Positions 25,373 to 33,676 of a stretch of 38,014 nucleotides of DNA are shown in pieces. Origin of the DNA: Bradyrhizobium nitroreducens (GTDB taxonomy: Bacteria; Pseudomonadota; Alphaproteobacteria; Rhizobiales; Xanthobacteraceae); the NCBI RefSeq assembly GCF_002776695.1, contig NZ_LFJC01000003.1, positions 2,901,658-2,939,671 of the forward strand. The letters run 5' to 3'. The translations under genes and the position numbers were made by a program. The notes under the pieces were generated by a model. It saw only the letters and a program-made list of their open reading frames with translations. It was not told the DNA's origin and did not search any database. Each line of letters opens with the position of its first letter. The stretch's first letter is position 1.

Positions 25373-26254
25373 ATGACCCGCCCGCGCCGCAGCCATCTGT
25401 TCATGCCCGGTTCCAACCCCCGCGCGCTGGAAAAGGCGCGCAATCTCGCCGCCGACGGCCTGATCCTGGATCTGGAAGATTCCGTCGCCCCCGAGGCCAA
25501 GGCGGCGGCGCGTGACGGCATTGCCGCCGCGATCGCGGCCAAGGGTTTCGGCAAGCGCGAGATTTTGATTCGGACCAATGGCCTCGATACGCCCTGGTGG
25601 GCCGACGACGTCGCCATGGCGGCGAAGGCTTCGCCCGACGGCATCCTGGTTCCAAAAGTTTCAAGTGTCGAAGATCTCGATACGATCGGCTTCCGTCTCA
25701 CCGAGCTTGGCGCCGCGCCGACGGTGAAGGTCTGGGCCATGATCGAGACCGCGCGCGCCGTGCTGCATGCCGAGGAGCTGGCCGAAGCCGGACGCGATCA
25801 ATCGCGGCGGCTCTCCGGCTTCGTGTTCGGTCCCAACGACATCTCGCGCGAGACGCGGATCCGCATGTTGCCGGGCCGCGCCGCGATGATCCCGATGATC
25901 ACGCACTGCATCCTGGCGACGCGTGCCCACGGCCTCGAGATTCTCGACGGCCCCTACAGCGACATCGCCAACCCCGATGGCTTCGCCACCGAATGCGCGC
26001 AAGGCCGCGATCTCGGCTTCGACGGCAAGACGCTGATCCACCCCTCGCAGATCGACGCCTGCAACGCCATCTTCACGCCGCCCGAAGAAGAGGTCGCGCG
26101 CGCGCGAAAGATCATCGCGGCGTTCGAGCTGCCGGAGAACGCCTCGCGCGGCGCGATCCGCCTGGACGGCGCCATGGTGGAGCGTCTGCACGCCGACATG
26201 GCGCGGCGCACGATTGCCATCGCGGACGCGATCGCGGCGATGAGCAAGGGCTGA
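25373..26254 (+). CDS. CitE-like CoA-ester lyase (HpcH/HpaI aldolase superfamily)
   Basis: 293 residues from the ATG at 25373 with AGGAA upstream. TIM-barrel lyase of the CitE/malyl-CoA/citramalyl-CoA group: RSHLFMPGSNPRALEKA, DGLILDLEDSVAPEAK, a substrate arginine in ILIRTNGLDTPW, KVWAMIETARAV and the metal-site DGPYSDIANPDGF, then FDGKTLIHPSQID. There are no citrate lyase alpha or gamma subunit genes, so it is not part of a classical citrate lyase; L-malyl-CoA, beta-methylmalyl-CoA or citramalyl-CoA cleavage is more likely. Confidence 0.88.
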   Translation: MTRPRRSHLFMPGSNPRALEKARNLAADGLILDLEDSVAPEAKAAARDGIAAAIAAKGFGKREILIRTNGLDTPWWADDVAMAAKASPDGILVPKVSSVEDLDTIGFRLTELGAAPTVKVWAMIETARAVLHAEELAEAGRDQSRRLSGFVFGPNDISRETRIRMLPGRAAMIPMITHCILATRAHGLEILDGPYSDIANPDGFATECAQGRDLGFDGKTLIHPSQIDACNAIFTPPEEEVARARKIIAAFELPENASRGAIRLDGAMVERLHADMARRTIAIADAIAAMSKG

Positions 26255-26331
26255 ACGCAACCAGAGCCGCCGGGCCATTCAAGACGAGCGCTGCTCGTCG
26301 CCGTGGCTGCTCGCCGCTGCGCACGGGTCCC

Positions 26332-27396
26332 TTACTGTCTGCGTCTCGCATTCTTCAGCGTCTCGGAGGGCAGCTCGCCGATGGCCTGACGATATTCGGA
26401 TGCGAAGCGTCCGAGGTTTCGGAAGCCGCATTTGAACGCCACGGCCAGCACGCTGGTCTGCCCATCGGGCCGCCGCAGCAGCTCAGCGGCGTGTTGGAGC
26501 CGGACGCGCCGCGCGAACTGGCCCGGTGATCCCCGCCCGGAATCCGAGAACTCCCGGAACACGGTCCGCACGCTCACATTGGCGACCTCGGCGATCTCCT
26601 GGAAATCGAGAGGTTCGTCCCAATGGGCCTCGATGTAGGATTCCACGATGTCGACCACGGCGCGGTTGGCGCTCGGCGCCGAGCGCTGCAGGCGATCGGA
26701 GAAATTGTGCCGATGCGCCAGAAGAATCCGGAACATCAGCGCCCGCTCGAGTTCGGCGATGGCGATCGGGGAGTAATCCTGCCCGAACCTTTCCAGCTCC
26801 TCGGCAAATCTGAAGACGTCGTGGCGCACCTGCGTCATCATCGCCGGATCGGCTTCGCTTGAAATGAAACGCAGATTCATGCCGCTGGCGTCGCCGAGCA
26901 GGCTCTTCAGCAAACGCTCCAGTGCATGGGCGTCGATCCTCAGCACCAGCTGGCGATAGCCGGGCGCGAAGTCGAGATCGAGCCGGGCGTCGCCGGAGAT
27001 GATGGGAGTCCAGGCCTCGATCGGCCGGCTATTGCCGTTGGTCGTGAATCCCGCAGCCCCCTGGATGGAGAAGAACTGGCGGAGGATTTGCGATTCAGGA
27101 AAGGACAGCGATGCCGCGCCATCGTAGGCGCAGAACGCAAGGCCGATCGAATTCAGTCGGGCCAAATTGGCCTGGATGCCGAACCCATCACCGTGCTTGC
27201 CAAACCGATCGGCGCCGTACGCCGAAAACAGGCGATCGCGCGCAAACTCGCTGTCGCGCGATCGAAGCAAAGGATACCGGTCGAGGTACGAGACGGCGCC
27301 CAAATCAGAATCCTCAAAGCGCTCAAACCTACTGAGTCGGAATCCGAACGCTACCAATTGGAGATTGCATGGAACAGCCGAGAAAGCTTCACGCAT
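26332..27396 (-). CDS. AraC-family transcriptional regulator
   Basis: About 354 residues from the ATG at 27396; a GTG at 27432 in frame is an alternative, and neither has a clear Shine-Dalgarno. The C-terminal third is the double helix-turn-helix of AraC/XylS regulators, with first helix pair IAEVANVSVRTVFREFSDSGRGSPGQFARRVRLQHAAELL and second VLAVAFKCGFRNLGRFASEYRQAIGELPSETL (each read from translation). The N-terminal part resembles the cupin-like AraC_binding_2 type with FSIQGAAGFTTNGN and FAPGYRQLVLRIDAHALERLL. The ligand and targets are unknown. Confidence 0.88.
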   Translation of the reverse strand: MREAFSAVPCNLQLVAFGFRLSRFERFEDSDLGAVSYLDRYPLLRSRDSEFARDRLFSAYGADRFGKHGDGFGIQANLARLNSIGLAFCAYDGAASLSFPESQILRQFFSIQGAAGFTTNGNSRPIEAWTPIISGDARLDLDFAPGYRQLVLRIDAHALERLLKSLLGDASGMNLRFISSEADPAMMTQVRHDVFRFAEELERFGQDYSPIAIAELERALMFRILLAHRHNFSDRLQRSAPSANRAVVDIVESYIEAHWDEPLDFQEIAEVANVSVRTVFREFSDSGRGSPGQFARRVRLQHAAELLRRPDGQTSVLAVAFKCGFRNLGRFASEYRQAIGELPSETLKNARRRQ

Positions 27397-27829
27397 CCCT
27401 CGCCAAGAGAACTGGGACAATTTGCCCGTCACTGCGACAAGTTGCCGGGGGCGGTCGCTGCGGATGAAGATCGCGCGCGCTCGCTCGCAGATCAGCCATG
27501 TGCGGACGTGCGAGCCGCGCAGGTGCCGTCTCGCGATCGACGTTTTGCCGAATACCGATAGGGAATTTAGCGCGACCTTCGCAGTCCAAGGCCGATGGCG
27601 CGGTCAGGGTGGCCGTGTGTCGCTGTCGGGTTAATCGCCCTGGCAAAAAGCGGCCATTGTGTCTGCGATCGGACAAATACTCTGATAATTCGATTCAGAT
27701 ATCCGTTTTGCTCGAACGGACCGCCCGTCGAGCGAAGCTCGAATTACGCGCGCTCCGCGAAGACAGTGGATGATGAGAGGCCGGTTCGCTCTGTGCGGCG
27801 GCCTGAACATCAATTTTGGAGCAAAATGA
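27397..27829. other. 433-bp intergenic region before the PAS receptor gene
   Basis: I see no gene here. There are two small hairpins, TCGAGC GAA GCTCGA (about 27728-27742) and AGGCCG...CGGCCT (27778-27804), in the leader of the receptor gene, and an A+T-richer patch around 27665-27715 that could hold a promoter. Confidence 0.5.
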
Positions 27830-29506
27830 ATGTTTGGTCGCAAGTCCCGGGTTGATGCACAAGCGCGGATCGAGGCGATCGGCCGATCCCAGGCCATGAT
27901 CGAATTCAATCTCGATGGCTCGATCATCACGGCCAACCAGAATTTTCTCGACGCCCTCGGCTATCGGCTCGACGAGATCCAGGGCAAGCATCACTCCATG
28001 TTCGTGCCGGCCGACCAGCGCGACACCGCCGAGTACAAGGCGTTCTGGGCTGCATTGAACCGCGGCGAGTATCAGGCGCGCGAGTTCAAGCGGATCGCGA
28101 AGGGCGGCCGCGAGGTCTGGATCGAAGCATCCTACAATCCGGTGCTCGACGGCAACGGCAAGACGGTGATGGTCGCCAAGATCGCAACCGAGATCACCGC
28201 GAAGAAGATCCGGAGCATGACGGATGCGTCGAAGATCGCCGCCATCAGCCGCGCCCAGGCCGTGATCGAGTTCAAGCTCGACGGCACCATCGTCACCGCC
28301 AACGAGAATTTCTGCAAGACGCTCGGCTATTCATTGTCGGAGATCGAGGGTAAGCACCACAGCCTGTTCGTCGCCGAGGCCGACCGCAACGGCACGGCCT
28401 ATCGCGGCTTCTGGGCCGCTCTCAACCGCGGCGAGTACCAGGCCGGCGAGTTCAAGCGCATCGGCAAGGGCGGCCGCGAGGTCTGGATTCTCGCCTCCTA
28501 CAACCCGCTGCTCGACGAGACCGGCAAGCCTTACGGCGTCGTCAAGTTCGCGACCGACATCACCGCGGAGAAGCTGAAGAACGCCGATCTCGCCGGCCAG
28601 ATCGCCGCGATCGACAAGGCCCAGGCGGTGATCGAGTTCAACATGGACGGCACGATCATTACGGCCAACGCCAACTTCCTCGGCGCGCTCGGCTATTCCT
28701 TGCCGGAGATCAAGGGCCAGCATCACAGCATGTTCGTCGAGCCGAGTGAGCGCGACAGCGCCGCGTACCGCGAATTCTGGGCGGCGCTCAATCGCGGCGA
28801 ATACCAGGCGGCCGAGTACAAGCGCATCGGCAAGGGCGGCAAGGAGATCTACATCCAGGCCTCCTACAATCCGATCCTCGACCTCAACGGCAAGCCGTTC
28901 AAGGTCGTGAAATATGCCACCGACACCACGCGCCAGGTGCTGGTCCGCATGGGCAACGAGCGGGTCCGCGCGATGATGGAATCGGTTGCGGCCGGCTCGG
29001 AGGAATTGAACGCCTCGGTGCGCGAGATTGCCGAGGCCATGACCAAGTCGCGCGAAACCGCGAGCGGCGCCGTGGAGCAGGTCTCCTCCGCCGACGCGCA
29101 GGCCCAGCGCCTCACCGAGGCCGCGCAGGCGATGAGCGGCATCGTCGAGCTCATCAACAACATCACCGGGCAGATCAACCTGCTCGCGCTCAACGCGACG
29201 ATCGAATCGGCCCGTGCCGGCGAAGCCGGCCGCGGCTTTGCCGTGGTCGCATCCGAGGTGAAGGGGCTTGCCAACCAGGCCAAGCAGGCGACCGACAAGA
29301 TCGCTCAGGAGATCGGCAGTCTCAACCAGATCTCGGGCGACGTCGTCGGTGCGCTGGGTGCAATCAAGCAGGCGATCAACAATGTCAGCGAATACGTGAC
29401 GTCGACGGCGGCCGCCATCGAGGAGCAGAGCACGGTGACGAACGAGATGTCGACCAGCATGCAGCGCGCCGCGGCGGAAGCCGCCGCGATGGCGAGCGGC
29501 GCCTGA
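27830..29506 (+). CDS. Soluble methyl-accepting chemotaxis-type receptor with three tandem PAS domains
   Basis: 558 residues with no transmembrane helix. Three PAS domains repeat with an exact 122-residue period (IEFNLDG at 24-30, IEFKLDG at 146-152, IEFNMDG at 268-274), each with ALGYxLxEIxGxHHSMFV and [22 protein letters not shown]. A short signalling domain follows, with hairpin tip [39 protein letters not shown] at about 445-483. Cytosolic PAS-MCP proteins sense redox state or energy through a bound heme or flavin and signal to CheA, or (as for BdlA of Pseudomonas) to biofilm control. The cofactor here is unknown. No che genes are in the window. Confidence 0.92.
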   Translation: MFGRKSRVDAQARIEAIGRSQAMIEFNLDGSIITANQNFLDALGYRLDEIQGKHHSMFVPADQRDTAEYKAFWAALNRGEYQAREFKRIAKGGREVWIEASYNPVLDGNGKTVMVAKIATEITAKKIRSMTDASKIAAISRAQAVIEFKLDGTIVTANENFCKTLGYSLSEIEGKHHSLFVAEADRNGTAYRGFWAALNRGEYQAGEFKRIGKGGREVWILASYNPLLDETGKPYGVVKFATDITAEKLKNADLAGQIAAIDKAQAVIEFNMDGTIITANANFLGALGYSLPEIKGQHHSMFVEPSERDSAAYREFWAALNRGEYQAAEYKRIGKGGKEIYIQASYNPILDLNGKPFKVVKYATDTTRQVLVRMGNERVRAMMESVAAGSEELNASVREIAEAMTKSRETASGAVEQVSSADAQAQRLTEAAQAMSGIVELINNITGQINLLALNATIESARAGEAGRGFAVVASEVKGLANQAKQATDKIAQEIGSLNQISGDVVGALGAIKQAINNVSEYVTSTAAAIEEQSTVTNEMSTSMQRAAAEAAAMASGA

Positions 29507-29575
29507 CCAGGCCGGCCACTTGCTTCAAACACGACGCGCGCCGCAGCCGCCGATGGTGTGCTGCGGGTGCATTCT

Positions 29576-29591
29576 TGTGATTTGGATCACA
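29576..29591. promoter_or_regulatory. Perfect CRP-type box upstream of the TPR-caspase gene
   Basis: TGTGA-N6-TCACA with N6 = TTTGGA, the exact consensus for CRP/Vfr/Clr-type cAMP receptor proteins. Its centre is about 87 bases before the ATG at 29671. A GATAAA hexamer at 29611-29616 could be the -10 box, which would place the site near -40 (class II activation). Confidence 0.55.
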
Positions 29592-29670
29592 CAGCCCGGT
29601 CGCCGGCTCCGATAAATTCGCGCCGTTTCAATCCTGCTTCCCATCCCCGATATGGCGCGTGGGCTGTCGC

Positions 29671-31152
29671 ATGTTTCGCAAATTATTCTATTGCCTTGCA
29701 CTTCTTGTTCTCACCGGGCCCGCAGTCGCCAGTGACCGCATCAAAGGCGAGGCCAACGCTGCCATTGCCACCGCCTCCGAGGCCATACGGCGAGATACCA
29801 AGGACGCGAATGCGTATTACGATCGTGGCAATGCCTATGCCGCCAACGGTGATACGGATCGCGCCATAGCCGACTACACTGCGACGATCCGGCTCGATCC
29901 GGCGCGCGCGGACGCCTACTACAACCGGGGCAATGGTTACAGCACCAAAGGCGACACGGACCGGGCCATCGCGGATTACACGGCGACGATCCGGATCGAT
30001 CCGGCCTATGCGAACGCGTACTACAATCGCGGCAACGCCTACAGCAACAAGGGCGATCTGGACCGCGCCATTGCCGATTATGCCGGAGCGACCCGGTTGC
30101 AGCCCATGAATGCGAACGCCTACTTCAACCGAGGCAATGCCTACGGCAAGAAGGGCGACGCCGAACGGGCCATCGCTGACTACACTGAAACGATACGCGT
30201 GGATCCGACCTATGCGAACGCCTATGTCAATCGCGGATTGGCCTACGAGAAGCGCGGCGATGTCGCCAAGGCGAGGGCCGACTTCAATGCGACGCTCGGG
30301 CTAGGTCATGGTGCGACCAAATGGGCGCAGGACAAGGCACGGGAGCGGCTCGCCGCGCTGCCTTCGCCGCGCCCGGCAACGATATTGGTCGGGAAGCCCG
30401 GCGCTGCCGCAGCCGTCACGGCGTCCGAGGCGCCGAGCGGCGAACGCCGCATCGCCCTTGTCATCGGCAATTCGGCCTATGAGAACGTCGCCGCCCTGCC
30501 GAACCCCGTGCGCGACGCGAGCCTCGTCGCCGACGTGCTGAGACTCACCGGATTCGAAGCCGTCACCCTGCTGACCAATCTGCGCAAGGATGCGTTGGTG
30601 AATGCCTTGCGCGAGTTCGCAGCCCGTGCGGAGACGGCGGATTGGGCCGTCGTGTATTACGCCGGACACGGCATGGAGATCGGCGGAGTCAATTATCTCA
30701 TTCCGACGGACGCCAAGCTCGCGGCGGATCGCGAGATCGGATTTGAAGCCGTGCCGGTCGATCAGGTGCTCAATGCGGCGGAGCGCGCCAGGAAGCTGCG
30801 CCTCGTCATCCTCGATGCCTGTCGCGACAACCCGTTCGCGGCGCAGATGAAGCGCACCATGACGGTGGCGTCGCGCTCGGTGTCGCAAGGCCTGGCGCCG
30901 CTGGAGCCGGAGGCGGGCACGCTGGTGGTCTTCGCCGCCAAGGACGGCGAAACCGCGCTCGATGGTGACGGCATCAACAGCCCGTTCGCGGTCGCCTTCG
31001 TCAGGAATCTTCCGACGCCGGGCCTCGAGGTCCGCAGGCTGTTCGACTTCGTTCGCGACGATGTCATGGAGGCGACTGGCCGCAGGCAGAAGCCGTTCAG
31101 CTACGGCTCGGTCTCCGGACGACAGGACTTCTATTTCGTCGCCGGCAGGTAG
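29671..31152 (+). CDS. Exported TPR-caspase (C14-type orthocaspase)
   Basis: 493 residues from the ATG at 29671; a GTG four codons earlier is also possible. Residues 1-21 are a signal peptide. Five TPR units with an exact 34-residue period span about 47-216 (NAYYNRGNAYSxKGDxDRAIADYxxTIRxDP). After a linker, the caspase p20-like domain starts near 258 (ERRIALVIGNSAYENV). The dyad is His333 in YYAGHGMEIGG and Cys384 in ILDACRDNPFA. Such prokaryotic caspases normally cut after basic residues; substrate and role of exported forms are unknown. A second exported caspase gene follows 153 bases downstream. Confidence 0.92.
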   Translation: MFRKLFYCLALLVLTGPAVASDRIKGEANAAIATASEAIRRDTKDANAYYDRGNAYAANGDTDRAIADYTATIRLDPARADAYYNRGNGYSTKGDTDRAIADYTATIRIDPAYANAYYNRGNAYSNKGDLDRAIADYAGATRLQPMNANAYFNRGNAYGKKGDAERAIADYTETIRVDPTYANAYVNRGLAYEKRGDVAKARADFNATLGLGHGATKWAQDKARERLAALPSPRPATILVGKPGAAAAVTASEAPSGERRIALVIGNSAYENVAALPNPVRDASLVADVLRLTGFEAVTLLTNLRKDALVNALREFAARAETADWAVVYYAGHGMEIGGVNYLIPTDAKLAADREIGFEAVPVDQVLNAAERARKLRLVILDACRDNPFAAQMKRTMTVASRSVSQGLAPLEPEAGTLVVFAAKDGETALDGDGINSPFAVAFVRNLPTPGLEVRRLFDFVRDDVMEATGRRQKPFSYGSVSGRQDFYFVAGR

Positions 31153-31242
31153 ACGCTTACGACGGGCGTCAACGCCGCACCAGGTCGCGGGCATTCGGGG
31201 GTGGGTGCTACAGCAATGGGTTTACGATGCTCGGGGTTTCCC

Positions 31243-31258
31243 GTTGCAGTAGTGCAAC
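31243..31258. promoter_or_regulatory. Palindrome upstream of the second caspase gene
   Basis: GTTGCA-GTAG-TGCAAC, a perfect 6-bp inverted repeat (7 bp with flanking C/G) about 50 bases before the ATG at 31306. It could be an operator or an mRNA hairpin; no regulator is identified. Confidence 0.3.
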
Positions 31259-31305
31259 GTAGTGGTACCCTCTATGAACGCCACTTGATTCAGGCAAATA
31301 CATAG

Positions 31306-33003
31306 ATGCGGACAATTGGGACAGCGATCATTTTCGGCATGTTGCTCTGGTTTGTCCCGCTTCCGGCATTTGCACAGCAGGCGCGGGTTGCGCTCGTCGT
31401 CGGCAATGGCGCCTACGAAAAGGTTCCCGAATTGCCGAATCCCACGCGCGATGCCGCAGACATTGGCCGTGCGCTTGAACGCCTCGATTTCAAAGTCACT
31501 CAGGTCAAGAACGCGACCGCCCAGGAGATGAGGAAGGCTATCGTCGAGTTCGGCCGCTCTGCGGAGGGTGCCGACCTCGCCGTCGTATTCTACGCCGGGC
31601 ATGGGATGGAGATCGGCGGGGAGAACTGGCTGATTCCGATCGGCGCAGAGCTGCGCAGTGACACCGACATCGAGAGCGAGGCCATCAGCCTGCGTTCGGT
31701 GAGCCTTCAGGTTTCGAAGGCACGCAAATTGGGTCTCGTCATACTCGACGCGTGTCGCAACAATCCGTTTGCGGCGAAGATGAAGCGTTCCATCAGCACA
31801 AGAGCTGTGATGCGCGGACTCGCGCCGACCGAACCATCCGACAACGTTTTGATCGCATACGCCGCCCGCGACGGCACCACGGCGAGCGACGGCGATGGCC
31901 GGAATAGTCCCTTTACCGCCTCGCTCCTTCGTCACATCGAAACACCGGGCCTTGAGATATCTTTCTTGTTTCGCCGGGTCCGTGACGACGTGATGGCGAC
32001 GACCAAGCGAGAGCAGCAGCCCTTTGTGTATGGCTCCTTGTCGAAGGAAGAGATTTACCTTAGAGCCCCTGCCGCGAGCGCTCCGGCCCCCGTCGCACCT
32101 GCTCCGGCGTCAACCGCCGCGACCCCGGCGCCTGCAAATCCAGCGGAAGACGAGAAGTTCTGGCTCGCTATCCAGACGTCGACAGTCGCAGGTCTTTACG
32201 AGGAATTTCTGGTCAGATATCCGCGCAGCAGCCATGTCGAAGAAGCGCGCCAGCGGATCAAGAATTTCAAGGCCAACGAAGTTGCGGCTCTTGCATCCCC
32301 GGCGGCCCCTTCGAAACCGGACACAACCGGTCGTCAGGGGCCTGACGCAAAAGCAGTTGTCCGAAATCTGTTTGGGCCCGAGGATAATCAGAAGGTGGTT
32401 GCCATTGCCTCGGCTCAGCAACTCAAACTGCCGAGCTTCGCCATCTCGCCTGATCAGAATGACCCGCTCAATGCCAACTCCAGATTCGTCGGCGTGTGGT
32501 CCAACAAACGAGGGTGGTCAAATGGCAAGGGTCGGTACACCATGCTGATCATCACGGAGGTCTCTGCGACCGGGCTGGCAAGGGGATATTATCTCTGGGG
32601 GCCGCCAACGAAGCAGTCGTGGATGAAGGACGCAGCTGGGTTTCGATCGTTTGCCGAATACATTGAGAACGACAAATTCTCCATCAACGGAACACCGGTC
32701 ACCGTCAAGATGGACAAGAACGTTCTCGTGCTGTCGTCCTTCAAGAAAGAAAATCCGTCCGAGACAGCCAATATAGATCTTCGCCCGGTCTGGCAGCTCG
32801 TGCCAGTGCCCGACGACGCCCCGCCTTCAAACAAACGCGGAAAGGCAGCGCAGTCTCATGCCGTCAAGAAGGAGAGCTCCACCGAATCGCGCGCCCCCGC
32901 TGATGCTGGCGGGGCCAGCATGGAGGAGCGCTATCGTGCCTGTAAGAAGCTCGTGAAGGGCTTTTCCAAGCGTGAGTCTTGCGCGCGGACGGGCGTGATC
33001 TAG
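31306..33003 (+). CDS. Exported caspase-family protein with C-terminal unknown beta-rich domain
   Basis: 565 residues. A signal peptide (1-23, ending AFA) is followed directly by the caspase domain: VALVVGNGAYEKVPELPNP, catalytic His99 in FYAGHGMEIGG and Cys150 in ILDACRNNPFA. After a Pro/Ala linker (about 255-285) a helical unit, FWLAIQTSTVAGLYEEFLVRYP, resembles the repeats fused to many alphaproteobacterial caspases. From about 380 to 510 lies a beta-rich region (FVGVWSNKRGWSNGKGRYTML, GYYLWGPPTKQSW) that I cannot name, then a Lys/Ser-rich tail with two cysteines. Third-codon-position GC looks lower than in neighbours. Not a simple copy of the upstream gene: no TPRs and only moderate identity. 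Confidence 0.9.
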   Translation: MRTIGTAIIFGMLLWFVPLPAFAQQARVALVVGNGAYEKVPELPNPTRDAADIGRALERLDFKVTQVKNATAQEMRKAIVEFGRSAEGADLAVVFYAGHGMEIGGENWLIPIGAELRSDTDIESEAISLRSVSLQVSKARKLGLVILDACRNNPFAAKMKRSISTRAVMRGLAPTEPSDNVLIAYAARDGTTASDGDGRNSPFTASLLRHIETPGLEISFLFRRVRDDVMATTKREQQPFVYGSLSKEEIYLRAPAASAPAPVAPAPASTAATPAPANPAEDEKFWLAIQTSTVAGLYEEFLVRYPRSSHVEEARQRIKNFKANEVAALASPAAPSKPDTTGRQGPDAKAVVRNLFGPEDNQKVVAIASAQQLKLPSFAISPDQNDPLNANSRFVGVWSNKRGWSNGKGRYTMLIITEVSATGLARGYYLWGPPTKQSWMKDAAGFRSFAEYIENDKFSINGTPVTVKMDKNVLVLSSFKKENPSETANIDLRPVWQLVPVPDDAPPSNKRGKAAQSHAVKKESSTESRAPADAGGASMEERYRACKKLVKGFSKRESCARTGVI

Positions 33004-33033
33004 GAGCGGATCCTTCTGCCCCTGGACAGCCCC

Positions 33034-33453
33034 TCAGCGCGGCGCGACGTCGGCGTGGTCCAGCGATTCCAGCGTCGCGGCGTTGGCGCAATAGCGGTGA
33101 TAATTCTCCGCAGCCGTGCCGTCGGCGAGATCGCGGTCGCATTCTCCCTTGTGGCCGCAGAGCGAGCAGACCCGCTCCATGTCGCGGAGCAGCAGCGGCT
33201 GTGCGCGACCGAGGCCTTCGGCGCTGATGCCGAGCTGCTGCAGCATCATCGGCAGCTCGTCGGCGGAATGCTTGCCGTGGCGGACCAGTTCCTCCAGATC
33301 GTCCGGTGCGATCCGCAGATCGTTCGCGATCCGATCGAAATCGGCGCGATCGAGCTGACGAATCTCGTTCATCTCGCGGCGATGCTTCAGCCAACTCGCG
33401 AAGGAATCGATGAGGTCCTGGACGATGGGGTAAGGCCTGCTTGCGGTGCTCAT
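33034..33453 (-). CDS. DUF6455-like small cysteine-motif protein with DUF1127-like N-terminal helix
   Basis: 139 residues from the ATG at 33453 (AGGAG seven bases upstream; the earlier start at 33495 lacks one). The N-terminal part has the basic-helix pattern HRREMNEIRQLDRADFDRIANDLRIAPDDLEELV, reminiscent of DUF1127 proteins. The C-terminal part has Cys-x2-Cys-x5-Cys in VCSLCGHKGECDRDL and a fourth cysteine in NYHRYCANAATL, a likely metal or redox site typical of DUF6455. The protein appears cytosolic. Its function is unknown. Confidence 0.83.
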   Translation of the reverse strand: MSTASRPYPIVQDLIDSFASWLKHRREMNEIRQLDRADFDRIANDLRIAPDDLEELVRHGKHSADELPMMLQQLGISAEGLGRAQPLLLRDMERVCSLCGHKGECDRDLADGTAAENYHRYCANAATLESLDHADVAPR

Positions 33454-33549
33454 GGAAAGCTCCTTCGGACAGCGGAATTGGAGCGAATTAAGCACAATGA
33501 TGCAGAGGCGCGTTGCGCTGGATCAAACTGGGAGGGGCATCCAATCCGG

Positions 33550-33675
33550 TCTCGTGCCCCGGACGCGGCGCATCGCGTAGTGGTGCGCCGCTGAGCCGGG
33601 GTCCATCGCGCCGCTAGCTGGGTCCCGGCTCTGCGAAGCAGCGTTACCACGCTGCGCCGCGTCCGGGGCACGAGA
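33550..33675. repeat. Long palindromic repeat with perfect 23-bp terminal inverted repeats
   Basis: 126 bp. The first 23 bases (TCTCGTGCCCCGGACGCGGC and three more) are exactly complementary to the last 23. An inner pair GGTGCGCCGCTGAGCC / GGGTCCCGGCTC is partial. It ends one base before the stop codon of the glycosyltransferase gene. Confidence 0.92.
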
Positions 33676-33676
33676 G

